Part shown: positions 1 to 11,928 of the stretch, piece after piece
Layout: every line of letters starts with the position of its first letter
How positions within the stretch are numbered: position 1 is the stretch's first letter
Origin: Prostheceraeus crozeri
Lineage: Eukaryota > Platyhelminthes > Polycladida > Euryleptidae
Reading direction: 5' to 3'
Length of the DNA stretch: 64,000 nucleotides
NCBI GenBank assembly: GCA_907163375.1
Contig: CAJQUW010008706.1
Location: forward strand, 496,001-560,000
Made by a program: the position numbers and the translations under genes
The notes under the pieces: generated by a model
Databases searched by the model: none
Told to the model about the DNA's origin: nothing
What the model saw: only the letters and a program-made list of their open reading frames with translations

Positions 1-700
1 ATGGTGTTCTGATAACATTTAACTTGACACGAGCGGTTCCCTACCAGTGGAACTCTGATTTCGTAAAAATAGAGCGCGGGGATTACGCTGAGTAGATGAT
101 GGGCGGTCATGTTGAAAAGACACTAGTCTACACCGGCGTGTGCGGTTTCAATCTATGGACAGCCAGAACACAATGGACAATCTGCACGTGGAACACGAGC
201 AGTGAGAATGGTGGAGGGACAGTGAGGTCTTTGACTGTTTGTCTCGCTGTATCTCCACAATTTGGCCTCGTTCATTTTACCTTCATTGAGAGTGGAATGA
301 CTGAGGATGCATACTCATCTTTCATCAGTGAAGTTTCCTCATTATTGGAGGATGAGGACAATGCCCCAAAACATAAAGATGTGCCCTGTTTTAGTGACGG
401 CCATACCGTATTCTCTCTTCCGCGATATTCACGTTCTTGAATATCATTGAATGCCATTTCTTGCCTCAAAAGTGTAGTGAAACACCAACCTTGAATCTCC
501 GAACGTCCAAAGATTAATTTCAAGCTATGATGTGGCACAACAGCAAGGCATTACACTACAGACTTCGCCTGGACATTCTGAGAGAAATAATTGAAAGCAA
601 TTTCTATGTTATCACTCCGGAAAAATGTTCTAGATGGTTCGCGCATTCACTGACATATATGAGCCGATGTCGTGAAAGCGAGGATACTTTCAGCTAGTTT
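1..700 (+). pseudogene. Tc1/mariner-superfamily transposase relic, C-terminal part
   Basis: Plus-strand frames give a run typical of a DDE transposase of the Tc1/mariner superfamily. A VPYQWN-like piece lies before base 95, then GFNLWT, AVSPQFGLVHFTF, a stretch ending in LLEDEDNAPKH, and LPRYS near 410-430. After a frame change the run continues with the C-terminal signature ITPEKCSRWFAHSLTYMSRC up to about 690. This matches the usual order GFN...VSPQ...DNAP...PRYSP...ITP in such transposases. There is at least one frameshift, and the N-terminal DNA-binding region would lie left of the window. No terminal repeat is visible. The element is plainly inactive. Confidence 0.7.
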
Positions 701-2519
701 TTTTGAATACAATAAATTGATTTTGAAATGTTGCATTCTTGATTAAGACTTTAAAACACTCCTACGAATAAGTCCAAACATAAAATGCCTTGATTTGTCT
801 AAGGATCCTTTCAAATTTGTAATTCTGTTATGGCAATTGACTGTGTACAGAGAAAATAGGACTTTTCTTGAACAAACAATGCTCGCGACTGTCGACTTGA
901 AGGTATGCAAAAATATGAAAACCATATAAAAGTATGCTATATATAGAAATCTAGAGAGTTTGGGGTTAATTATCAACACATTCGCAAGAATAACAAAAAT
1001 AATATTCGATTTCTGATCATGCGAAAAGATCCATTTGGTTAGAAGTACCATAGACATCTGCACATTGACATCAAGTATGCAAATTTTGTCATCAGCTGGG
1101 GAACAATGGATGGAGACATCTCCATTTCAATGTATTCTTTGATTAGCATTGCGTGAATGAGAAATTGACATCAAGTATAGAAAGTTTGACAACAGCTGCG
1201 GAAAAAGGTATATTAAATGTCTCCCACATTTCTTCTCGAAACATTAGCTAGGAGTTAAACGTGTGAGAGAATATTAAGTAAATTGGCGAATACTAGCGGG
1301 AATTCCACCTAATATTCTAATTGTGCGTCTGAAATTCACTTCAGACGGAGTTGGAAGTGGGTCACGAGATTGAGTGGGTGAGGATCACCAGCTAAATTTG
1401 GGCTGACTATATAGGGACCTATACATCCATTTTGTTCAGTTTACTGCTCCCCCATTATTACACTCATACAGTTGCACCTTTTATTCAGTTTTGACCAAAT
1501 TTATATATTTTTTGTTATCTCTGCTGGTCTTAGCAAAATTACTTTCATTTCAATCCTGAGCAGTCGAATAATTATTAAACTCTACAACAAAATGTAACTA
1601 CTGTTTGAGGAAGCATAAATTTCCCAAAAAGGAATATTAATGAATTTCATGATTAATTGCATGCCACTATACAAACTCTTTAGTATACTCAACTTTATAT
1701 TGGCTACTTTGCTCGTTCTGAAGAAGCGCAAGCTACCGTATGTGCAATATTACGTCAATGTAGGCCTACCTCTATCAAATTAAGCAATATTAGGTTTCAC
1801 TTAATGAATAATTCGCAGAATAAATGCGAGGAAGTATTAAATAACTGCATGTACATATTTGAAAAATGGCAAAGGGAAATGTAACTAAGTTCCGTCATTT
1901 TCATGGCTAATGTGATAACTGGTAACCAGGGTTTCGGAGCCGGAGTCGTCCGAAGCCGTGGTAACATGTCGTAGTCGACAGAATATACCACGGTTTCGCC
2001 TCCGGCTTACAGTTTTAGATGTATTTGAATTCAGTCACTCTTCAAAAAAAGTGATATTTGACAGTGTAGATGAAGCGAACGGTAGTGTGTCATTGTTGTA
2101 GGTAATCGATATAGACCTCAAAAAAAAATCTGCTGGTCTTCATCTCATCTCAATACGCAACCTACTGTGAGTATTTTATCTGGATTTTAAAGGAGATCGC
2201 GGACTTCCCTAAGATTTTGTTTCAGCCGAAAACACTGTCGCACGAAAAGCTCTTGGCGAACAACATACACATGGATTCTCGCCTTGAATTTAATTCACTA
2301 TTAAAGCAAATTATTGGTTCTTGATTATTATTCCCTAAAATATGCATGGCTGCTTTACAAGTACCTAATTTTCCATAAAATACTTAGAAGATGTATTAAA
2401 ATTCTTCTGAGGTGCCTTTGACAAAAAAAGTTGGGTTCAGTTTGGAAGTATCAAATTGTTCCACTGGATTAATGAATACTGAGGCTTGACAGGTGGTCGA
2501 ATCATCTCGTCCGACCGGC
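701..2519. other. Non-coding stretch, no gene recognised
   Basis: Only short open frames without family signatures occur here. Bases 1,925-2,015 form a locally GC-rich patch with imperfect self-complementarity between GTTTCGGAGCCGGAG and GCCTCCGGC. A short sequence, GAAATTGACATCAAGTAT, is repeated near 1,060 and 1,165. Nothing else stands out. Confidence 0.5.
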
Positions 2520-2672
2520 AGCAAGACTTTCTGCAGGGAACGAGGCTGAAAATTGGACTTTCGAAGAATGCAATGTACCCTATCCATGGCTAATACGAAT
2601 CTGCGCATCCCCCGAGTTCTACCCGGTTCATCAGACAGAATCAAAAAAGTGCACAGTATGTAAATCCAACTT
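2520..2672. repeat. Dispersed repeat R1, partial copy
   Basis: This segment matches, in the same orientation and with substitutions, the segment at about 44,560-44,710. Both contain TTTCTGCAGG, AACGAGG, a tract ending in CTACGAATCTG or ATACGAATCTG, then GAGTTCTACC and a CAGACA tract. Inverted relatives lie at 43,010-43,455 and 44,834-45,250. No coding capacity was seen. The repeat is probably a non-autonomous transposon or a fragment of one. Confidence 0.6.
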
Positions 2673-3059
2673 GGTGCTGATTGAAGTTTTTGAAACACTT
2701 TCACTGTGGACGATGTGTCTGACTAAAATACCTCTTCTTAATTGATAAGGCCAAACACTAGAAAAATGAAATAATAGTTCTCACCTTTGCTGATTAAGCA
2801 CTAAGAGCGGTCGTGGTAGGGACTTAATCAGAGACTTCACTCAGTCCCTTATAAATAGAGAAAATTTTCATGCCTCCCTCTGCGATTCATGCCTCATAAA
2901 AAGGCTTGATGCGGGAAGCACCAGCTAAATCATCAGTCATTTCTTTTTTAGCGGGGCATAGGCCTACATGCGTATATCTTCAGTCATTTTCCATTCCGCA
3001 TGCGTTTATGCCTCCGATCGATGATGTACGCTAAAATGTATCAAAAGACAGCAAGTATC

Positions 3060-3550
3060 AGCCAAAATTTATTGAAGAGCAGTATATATGACGACAAAAA
3101 ATAACGATTTGATAAATCTAAATCTGTTTAGCTGTTTAAACAAAGGGCCTTTAAATTTTTTGCTTCCTCATCTATCGGGTCCTACTTTATTGGATGCCCA
3201 CGCAAGGATTGCAAGATAATTAGCGTTGCAAATACATGTCCTGTGTACGGATAATTCAACCAGTGTGATCAGATATGTCTGATATGGATTCTTTCTGCTC
3301 CTTCATCCTTAAAAGAATATGGCGAGTAGTTCTGCCTATGTAGGTAGTGCGAGGACCAACCTGGCAAGAAAATTGATGGACCACATATGTAGACTTCAAA
3401 ACTCTTAGTTTGATGTAGACTACTCCTACGGTCTTAGTTCCAAAAATTATATTTTCTTTTGTTGCAGGCAAACATCCTGATGAACAGAATCTGCTTTGTG
3501 ACTTCTTCTTTGAATACCAATATTTTTGAAGTATGCAAACCAAAAAGGAA
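3060..3550 (-). pseudogene. Penelope-like element fragment, GIY-YIG endonuclease end
   Basis: The minus-strand open frame ending near 3,256 contains VVHQFSCQVG, TTYIGRTTRHILLRMKEQKE. This is the YIG half of the GIY-YIG endonuclease found at the C-terminus of Penelope-like retroelements (usual form: VYKFTC...YIGxTxRHLxxRIxEH). It differs strongly from the copies at 7.8-11.9 kb, so it is another, older family. The reverse transcriptase is not visible upstream. The sequence down to about 3,060 is probably its 3' untranslated part. Confidence 0.65.
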
Positions 3551-3559
3551 TTTTAACAG

Positions 3560-6500
3560 TGTGTGTTTTGAGTTTCATCTTTCGTCTTAGGTGGTGAAAT
3601 TTTTTTGTCGAAGTACGATTTCATAGTATTATGTAAGTATTTATGATATTTGACAACATTTGTACCGGTATTATGAATAAAACACAGCGGTTAGCAGCTG
3701 TTCCTAAAGATATGACAAAATTTTTCTAATTCTTAGAAATTTAGAACCAAGCCAGTGTACATTGGCTTGCTGTACACAGTGGCAGCAAGGAAATTTCAAT
3801 GTTGATGTCCTGATGTACTGAAGGAAATTTCAATGTCTATTTGTATCTTAAAATCCTAAAAATTTCAGTTAGGCAGTTACCGCTCCAACATGATACCACA
3901 GCTCCCACACCCTGCTTATTATAACAATTAACGATTTTGGTGAGGCATAGCATGACAAAATGACTTCGTATATGTGTGAAAAATAATGAAGCTTCATATG
4001 GCCACTTAAAAATTCCATCTACGCAGGTCTGTAGAAGACAATAAAACACTGACTGCTACAGCGTGAGGGTGCATTTATTTAGATCAGAAACATGCAACAT
4101 TTATTTTCTAAAGCTTGATGTATAGATCATGGGTCAGATTGCGTTCACCCACTCCTATCTCTGACTCCTACATCTTTAAATAAGCTGTGTCGATGTTGAG
4201 AGATGTGAACTAGGCCTGCTGATTACTCTTGATGTAGGATGAAATGGCAGCTATTGAAGTACGTATGTTCCAATTTCTCAACTGAGGATGCAACTCTACT
4301 TGTAGTTATTCATCTGCATTGTATATTCAAAAAGCAGCACTTTTCAATAATTACTAGTGCATTAACCTTGAAGAAATAAGTAGTATTTAGTGAATACCGG
4401 CAGAAATAAACTGTTGAGTGCTTAAATGCTAATCATTTTGCTAACTGTGTACCTTGTATGGGGATTACAATTAAATAATCCAGTTTCTACCGTTCACCGA
4501 TTAACTGAATTTTCTGCTGCATACCGACACACCATGAACAAAACATACATGTAGATCAATTTCAAAACTTTTATTTATATAAATGCACAGAGAATTGTAT
4601 TTATAATCTATCATCAGTCCGTAGCGTGTCTTATTAGACAAAACAGTTGCCATAAGGATGCGACATTGGTGTCAGAGATTTCACAGAAACGCTTGCAGAA
4701 TTGCCCGAATGATAAGTTCTTCCAACCTGGGTCTGAAATGCAAGCATCATTGTGAACAAACATTTAAACCAACATCGCTTTTAAAAAAGCTTTAAATTCA
4801 ATGATTGAAGTTTACAGGAAAGTGATTTTTATTGAGGTACACCAGCACGCTTTTTTCAGGCATGACTGGACTAACGCTGCACTAGACGATTTAATCTTAT
4901 GGAATTTATGGGAAAGGCATGCACAGGCGCGGCAATCATATGCACCTGTTTATCGGTTGAGCACACTTAATGGGCAAAAGATATTCAAGCTAAAAACAAG
5001 TTTAATTATTAAGTGCAAGCTACCTCCGACAGGCAGCATATCCTCGAAACTGGGCATCGTTTTCTTGTACTCAATATTATTTCTTGTCAGGAAGGGGGTT
5101 CCTCTGCCTTGCTGTTTTGAGCCGGAATAGTGAAATCTTTCCCGCTTGTGGAACAGCTGAATAGGGGAAATGGCCTTTCACTTTTTTCATACAATAACCA
5201 GAGTTCTGAAAAATGATTAGAATGTATGGAATGTTGTGATGGGCATTTTCACCATGTACATGACTTTCACACTGTTACTTCATTATAAGCGCAATTTTTA
5301 AATTCAAGCAAATTCCAACGATTATGGTCTGACTATCTTACATGGAAGGCATTCAGCACATCTCTTACATTGGCTGTCAAATTATGGTAGTTAGATTCAT
5401 TGGCGCCGGCGTGTGGATTCAACAATTAAAACTCAAAGAAGTGTCACAAGTACTCGAATTGAAAAATAGATTGGCTGGCGACCACGATCAAAGCTAGCTT
5501 CATTTATTGATTATTTCAATTATTTATTTATAGTATTAATTATTAATATAGATATATATATTATAGAATTTATATATATTATAGAATATTATAGAATTAA
5601 TTATTATAGTATAGTATTATTATTATATTTATTTATATTATTTAATAGCTTCAATTATTTATTTCTATCACTTGCTTGTTATACTAATAATATTGAATGT
5701 TCATGACTGTTTTACAGTAGTAATCGGTTTACACGTCGCCGGATAATTTGTCGCACAAAATGCTCCCTTCCGAACAGTCACTTGCTTATCTCACTAAACA
5801 TTCAGGATTATGTTATTGACTTTGATTGGTATTGATGATTATTGCTGATTATGTCACTAAAATCAAACGGCCGGTCTGTAAAGGGCATCAAATCAGAACG
5901 GCATTTTTTATGCCTGAGTTGCTGGACCATAGTATAACTATGGAACATATTCTAAAATGCTGCTGACATTGAAAATGCAATTTAGGTAGGCGTAAATACA
6001 TACATGTCATATGCCATATCAGGCGCCCATTATTTCAATAAGCTTTAAGAAACGGCAGAATTTTCCAGGCATTTCCATTCAACTTCTAGTTTATTAATAA
6101 ATCACATTAATCGGAAAGTTTATACGCATATTCAAGTACATAGAGGGCAGCCATTTAAATATACCGCACATTTAAATCAAATAGACCTTTTCTTGAAACT
6201 TATTGAGATTTCATTTATCAAACATGTAGATTACGATTTCGAAGCTGAACCATATTCAAATAAAAACACAATTTTATGAAAGTTGATAATGCTATTGCAT
6301 ATAGTTCATAGGCCAATCAAAATACAGTCATAACTTTCCAAAAAAATTTAGTTATCGTACTTGCTTTTCATGGAAACCATGCCTCATGGACTGATTGATA
6401 TAATATCTGTGAAACTAGCTTTGATGTGCATTATATTGTATATAAATCAATCGGTCGTTTAGGGAGCAAAGTAGGCCTACTGCGGAGTAAATAGCAATGA

Positions 6501-7748
6501 CTAACACAGGTTCCTTATTCATAGAAGGACCCTCCATACTGCCACACTGTTGACCCAACATACGTGTAATAAGCTTTGAGAGGCACCTGATGCTAGTGAG
6601 AGGGTTTCCCTAGAGCAAAAATTGGACTTTCAATACCGAAGATTCTTTAAAACCGATAAAGGGCTGATAAAATTATACTTCATTTGCCACGGAAACAATC
6701 GCTGTAGATTGCATCCCAACATATTTTTGAGTTACTTATCTCTCAGCAGGTGGATAATACACAGTCGCTTGACATGTAGTAGACAAATCCATTTTTTTAA
6801 ACAAATGAGTTCATTCTGCTTTTTATTTGTTTGCTTTATCCATTCCCTGTCAAGGATGACATATATATCTTCATTCCACGCTTTGCGGCATCATTTTCAC
6901 TTGAATGGGATTAAAAATGGGTTTAATAGTGGGACAAATGATTACTTGACAACTCATCGGCAATCTTTGGCTCTGCCAAATCAATGAGATGTCTAAAATT
7001 TTGAACATCAATTAAATAATGGGAGAAGGGCATGAAAAGTTGTTCATTTTTTAGAAGCAGTACCCGCCCCCCACTTCCGCTGTGCCTGCTGTCATCGTAT
7101 CTACAGATGTTGGTTTTAGGAGAACGCTGGCGATTGCCAAATACAGCAATCTCCGCGTCAGTGGAATTCCGAACATTTCATTTCTGAAACTTCATCATTT
7201 TCGGAAATATCACGTAATGCTGCTAGAAACGTCCATCTATTTCAGCATTCCTCGTCTATTTGTTTCCGAAAAATTGACAAACTATTTTTGGCCGAGATTC
7301 TATTCATAATCCATAACGTCAAACAATGACATTAATTTATATTTGAGGATTCTTTTACTTTTCTGCGTTGGTTTCTGTTTGGCAGTCACTCGAAATTTCC
7401 GTTGCTAATCCGAATATTCGATTAACTTGAATCTTGTTGTCACAAACCGCAGGACATTTGTAAAGGAAAAATGACTCAAATATATCGCATTACGAGAGGC
7501 GGTTTCTGTTCTCATCATTCTATAATAAAAGTAATAAAGAATAGAAAGTGAATAGGATTTTGAATCAGAAAGATGATTACATCACCTCCTCGAAGCAAAA
7601 GCATCACATCTGACAATATTGACCGAAATCGAAGACAAGCTGATGAAAAATTTTAATCCACAAGATGAACAGTAATGTAAACTTCGGTGTGCATTTATGC
7701 AAACATGAAGCAGTTTAATTCACTTCCTAATTCATTATAAGAACTAGA
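3560..7748. other. Long non-coding stretch, no gene recognised
   Basis: Open frames of up to 121 codons occur (for example at 6,622-6,987 and 4,801-5,130), but none has a recognisable motif or convincing splice borders. Bases 4,204-4,285 share an old dispersed repeat with 25,580-25,660; both contain GGATGAAATGGCAGCTATT followed by a diverged CAACTGAGGA segment. Confidence 0.5.
5517..5655. repeat. AT-rich low-complexity tract
   Basis: About 140 bases of almost pure A/T are built from variants of TATTATAGAAT and ATTTATT. It looks like a decayed short tandem array. No function is suggested. Confidence 0.8.
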
Positions 7749-7759
7749 GTTCAAGATCC
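7749..7759. repeat. Candidate 11-bp flanking direct repeat, left
   Basis: GTTCAAGATCC here is repeated in direct orientation at 11,918-11,928, just outside the other end of the Penelope palindrome. On this side about 31 bases separate it from the palindrome. It may be a target-site duplication, which would imply that the palindrome inserted as one unit. Confidence 0.35.
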
Positions 7760-7790
7760 GATGAAATAGAAATACACCGAAGTGATTGCA

Positions 7791-7850
7791 TAGAGTTTAT
7801 TGTCATACGCGTTTCAGCACACATGACGTACCATCCTCAGTGACAACTGA
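7791..7850 (-). ncRNA. Hammerhead-like motif at 3' end, left Penelope copy
   Basis: On the minus strand the sequence has CTGAGGA, a short stem-loop, then GAAACGC, the order of the conserved hammerhead core (CUGANGA, stem II, GAAA). Stem II here has one mismatch compared with the right copy. Penelope-like elements are known to encode minimal hammerhead ribozymes in their terminal regions. Cleavage ability is inference. Confidence 0.4.
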
Positions 7851-9585
7851 AAGTGACAGAACAATAAAGGTTTATATACAAGGGAGAGTACAATCAACAA
7901 ATTTTATTTACAATTTATACAATATAACAAAATGTGTATTATGGAAATAAATGTAGATGTTCTGATTGCAAGTGGTTGTTCATGAGAGGTATGTGATTGT
8001 TGATGTGAGATTTGATGCTGAGTGCTTCTCCTATGCGTGTATGTTTAGTATGATGTAGGATTGAGAAAGATTGTTTTGATGGTGGATGTATATGCATGGA
8101 GATTTCTGATGGTGGGCTTCCTTTCATATGCTCTTTGATGCGGGTGAAAATGTGGCGACGAGTCTCTCCTACATAACATTCTGGGCAATGTTCACATTTA
8201 TACTTGTAGATGAGGGAAGAGTGCTCGTTGAAGGGGATTGCATCTTTGTAACGGCATAAATTTTGTGTTTTGTATGTATTGTAGGCAATAATAATTTTTG
8301 ACTTTGTTAATAGCTTGTTTATGGAGCGGGTCTTCTTTTCAATTTCTTTGTGGATGACATCGACATAGGGCAACTTCCAGTAGACATGTTCTTTAATTTC
8401 CTCAGTATTTTCATCATCGTCTTGCTGTCTTTGAACTTTGCAGTCACTGAAAACTTTTTCAATGTAGGTTGCGCTGTATCCGTTTTTCATAAAAATTGCT
8501 TTCAATAATTTTTCATTGTGACTTTTCCAAAAAATGTCGGTCGTTAATTTTTGGGATCTGATAAAGAGGGCTTTGATGGCATTTTTCTTATATTTATCCG
8601 GGCAAAAAGCAGTGCGATGGGTATACAGGAAAGAGTTCGTGTCCTTGACATGCCATTTCGTTTTTAAATTACCATTATCAGCGTATATAGTCATATCAAG
8701 AAAATTTAACTGACCGTCTTCGTTAGGATATTCCATATTAAATTGGATATTGCGGTGAAAAGAATTCAAGTGAACTAAAAACTCTTTTGCATTGTTTTTG
8801 CTATTGAGTACAGCAAATATATCGTCTACGTAGCGAATGTACAACTTTGGAATATTCAAATGCTTTTCAATTATGAAGTGTAGACAAAACTCAGCCATAA
8901 TTGGTGCTAAAAACGATCCCATGCTCAGGCCTTCAACTTGTAAATAATTGCGACCATTGAAAATGAACGGCACTTGTGTACAGGCGATATCTAGCAAAAT
9001 TTTCAACGTTTCTTTGGAAACAGGAAAATGGTCAAAGTCAATGTTATCAATAATGTGATTTATGGTTTCATTAACTGGGATATTAGTGAACAGTTGGTTG
9101 TGTTACATCAAAGCTAGTGAGGAAAACATCACTGTTGATATTAGCGGAAGTTATCTGTTCATAGGCAGAAAAACTATCTTTGGTCGAATGGGTGATGGGA
9201 GTAAGGGGTTTCAGCATATCATGTAACCATTCGGCAATATTAGTACAATAAGAATTATACATGGACAAAATAGGTCTCAATGGAGGGTCCGTTTCCGATT
9301 TGTGAATCTTCGGTAGTCCATATAATCGGCAGGGAGTGCACCCAGTAGATCGGAGTCTCTTGTAGAGGGAATCACTGATGGCGTTCTTGTTCTTCAGCTT
9401 GAGAAGCTTCCTGTTTGTTTGATCTTCCTTGGTTATGAAGATATTGTCCTTTGATGAGTCGATTTCTTTGAATTTATTTGAGTTCAGTAGAGTTGTCATC
9501 TTGTTCACATAGTCTTCCTTGTTCATAATCACAATACCATTCCCTTTGTCCAGTCGGTTGATGTATAATGTTTTGTCATTGCACA
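7791..9585 (-). mobile_element. Penelope-like element, left copy of a palindrome
   Basis: This arm is the near-perfect reverse complement of 10,118-11,914. Reading on the minus strand it holds the C-terminal part of a reverse transcriptase (GLSMGSFLAP, YIRYVDDIFAV), the GIY-YIG endonuclease (ECYVGETRRHIFTRIKEHM), and a 3' untranslated tail ending near 7,791. It lacks the N-terminal RT region that the right copy keeps. A head-to-head arrangement of a full and a 5'-truncated copy is characteristic of Penelope-like elements, which often insert as tandem or inverted partial dimers. Confidence 0.9.
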
Positions 9586-9604
9586 CAAGGTCAACGAAAC
9601 ACAC
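7939..9604 (-). pseudogene. Penelope reverse transcriptase and GIY-YIG endonuclease, left copy
   Basis: Two minus-strand frames, about 9,585-9,083 and 9,006-7,939, carry consecutive parts of one Penelope polymerase. The first ends in FLTSFDVTQ followed by a stop. The second, 355 residues, holds the catalytic YVDD of the palm and ends with the zinc-ligand CEHCPEC and YVGETRR endonuclease motif. The frame change between them comes from a short insertion (apparently CCAA) just after the SFDVT codons. The right copy has the same insertion, so the lesion predates the duplication. Confidence 0.85.
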
Positions 9605-10620
9605 TGAAACAAATCCATCAAGAAAATATCGACCTCGTCACGAAGCTCAAAATAGAAATGACTACCTTCGAACAAAATAATCCACAAGTAATTGGTATCC
9701 TCAGACCACTCTCGTCAGCCAAAAATGCTGGAATGATACGCAAAGTTAAGGATACTCATCACAAGAAGATCCGTGACCTTCAGATTCGAAAACAAAGGCA
9801 AGAGGAGGAAGATCCAGACATACCAAAGCTACCGCAAAGATCCTCGGTATTTAACCTTTCAACTCGAACGTTGACTCCATTGGAAAACGAGGCCCTGCAA
9901 TATGGTATTTCGATGTTCTGGCCACGTACCCCGAATGAACTCAATGTCAAAATTGAAACTGAATTTCTCTACAGACAACTCAAACGTATAGAAGAACTTG
10001 ACTCCAACAAAGAAGATGACATCAAGCACTTACTGAAATCTGCAGTGAGATCAATAACAAAGCAGAAGACAAAGATACCAAGGAAAATAAGTGAAATGCT
10101 CAAAGTGCTCAAATCCCTGTGCAATGACAAAACATTATACATCAACCGACTGGACAAAGGGAATGGTATTGTGATTATGAACAAGGAAGACTATGTGAAC
10201 AAGATGACAACTCTACTGAACTCAAATAAATTCAAAGAAATCGACTCATCAAAGGACAATATCTTCATAACCAAGGAAGATCAAACAAACAGGAAGCTTC
10301 TCAAGCTGAAGAACAAGAACGCCATCAGTGATTCCCTCTACAAGAGACTCCGATCTACTGGGTGCACTCCCTGCCGATTATATGGACTACCGAAGATTCA
10401 CAAATCGGAAACGGACCCTCCATTGAGGCCTATTTTGTCCATGTATAATTCTTATTGTACTAATATTGCCGAATGGTTACATGATATGCTGAAACCCCTT
10501 ACTCCCATCACCCATTCGACCAAAGATAGTTTTTCTGCCTATGAACAGATAACTTCCGCTAATATCAACAGTGATGTTTTCCTCACTAGCTTTGATGTAA
10601 CACAACCAACTGTTCACTAA
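9600..10620 (+). pseudogene. Penelope reverse transcriptase, N-terminal part, right copy
   Basis: The open frame runs from inside the palindrome centre to 10,620. Visible parts are a basic N-terminal segment, the Penelope N-terminal signature NLSTRTLTPLENEAL, LDKGNGIVIMNKEDY (early RT motif), GLPKIHKSETDPPLRPI (RT motif 2 region) and FLTSFDVT. The ATG at 9,568 lies in antisense sequence of the other copy, so it is not the natural start. The frame stops just after SFDVT because of the insertion shared with the left copy. Confidence 0.85.
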
Positions 10621-10696
10621 TATCCCAGTTAATGAAACCATAAATCACATTATTGATAACATTGACTTTGACCATTTTCCTGTTTCCAAAGAAACG

Positions 10697-11764
10697 TTGA
10701 AAATTTTGCTAGATATCGCCTGTACACAAGTGCCGTTCATTTTCAATGGTCGCAATTATTTACAAGTTGAAGGCCTGAGCATGGGATCGTGTTTAGCACC
10801 AATTATGGCTGAGTTTTGTCTACACTTCATAATTGAAAAGCATTTGAATATGCCAAAGTTGTACATTCGCTACGTAGACGATATATTTGCTGTATTCAAT
10901 AGCAAAAACAATGCAAAAGAGTTTTTAGTTCACTTGAATTCTTTTCACCGCAATATCCAATTTAATATGGAATATCCTAACGAAGACGGTCAGTTAAATT
11001 TTCTTGATATGACTATATACGCTGATAATGGTAATTTAAAAACGAAATGGCATGTCAAGGACACGAACTCTTTCCTGTATACCCATCGCACTGCTTTTTG
11101 CCCGGATAAATATAAGAAAAATGCCATCAAAGCCCTCTTTATCAGATCCCAAAAATTAACGACCGACATTTTTTGGAAAAGTCACAATGAAAAATTAGTG
11201 AAAGCAATTTTTATGAAAAACGGATACAGCGCAACCTACATTGAAAAAGTTTTCAGTGACTGCAAAGTTCAAAGACAGCAAGACGATGATGAAAATACTG
11301 AGGAAATTAAAGAACATGTCTACTGGAAGTTGCCCTATGTCGATGTCATCCACAAAGAAATTGAAAAGAAGACCCGCTCCATAAACAAGCTATTAACAAA
11401 GTCAAAAATTATTATTGCCTACAATACATACAAAACACAAAATTTATGCCGTTACAAAGATGCAATCCCCTTCAACGAGCACTCTTCCCTCATCTACAAG
11501 TATAAATGTGAACATTGCCCAGAATGTTATGTAGGAGAGACTCGTCGCCACATTTTCACCCGCATCAAAGAGCATATGAAAGGAAGCCCACCATCAGAAA
11601 TCTCCATGCATATACATCCACCATCAAAACAATCTTTCTCAATCCTACATCATACTAAACATACACGCATAGGAGAAGCACTCAGCATCAAATCTCACAT
11701 CAACAATCACATACCTCTCATGAACAACCACTTGCAATCAGAACATCTACATTTATTTCCATAA
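10697..11764 (+). pseudogene. Penelope reverse transcriptase C-terminal part plus GIY-YIG endonuclease, right copy
   Basis: The 355-codon frame continues the reverse transcriptase with GLSMGSCLAPIMAEF, the catalytic YVDD near residue 58, and NFLDMTIYADNG. It then runs through a basic linker to the GIY-YIG nuclease at about residues 270-305 (Cys ligands in YKYKCEHCPEC, then YVGETRRHIFTRIKEH). It ends a few residues after NNHIPLMNNHL, a normal Penelope C-terminus. No stops interrupt this part, so only the upstream insertion and missing pieces make the copy defective. Confidence 0.88.
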
Positions 11765-11860
11765 TACACATTTTGTTATATTGTATAAATTGTAAATAAA
11801 ATTTGTTGATTGTACTCTCCCTTGTATATAAACCTTTATTGTTCTGTCACTTTCAGTTGT

Positions 11861-11914
11861 CACTGAGGATGGCACGTCATGTGTGCTGAAACGCGTATGA
11901 CAATAAACTCTATA
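11861..11914 (+). ncRNA. Hammerhead-like motif at 3' end, right Penelope copy
   Basis: CTGAGGA is followed by GCAC, a 7-base loop, GTGC, then TGAAACGCG and AATAAA. The core order matches a hammerhead ribozyme with a very short stem III, the form described for Penelope-like elements. A complete stem I cannot be confirmed by eye. Confidence 0.45.
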
Positions 11915-11928
11915 CAAGTTCAAGATCC

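Larger units (their letters stand above)
9586..11914 (+). mobile_element. Penelope-like element, right copy of a palindrome
   Basis: This copy extends 532 bases further 5' than its mirror image. It includes the conserved N-terminal Penelope segment with VFNLSTRTLTPLENEALQYG. The region from 10,118 to 11,914 is the palindrome arm. The protein differs from the left copy at only a handful of residues over 355 (for example GSCLAP against GSFLAP), so the duplication is recent. The 3' end carries a hammerhead-like motif and AATAAA near 11,902. Confidence 0.9.

Noticed and set aside
6622-6987. 121-codon plus-strand open frame
   Set aside because: No recognisable domain, no splice support, and an amino-acid make-up like random AT-rich sequence.
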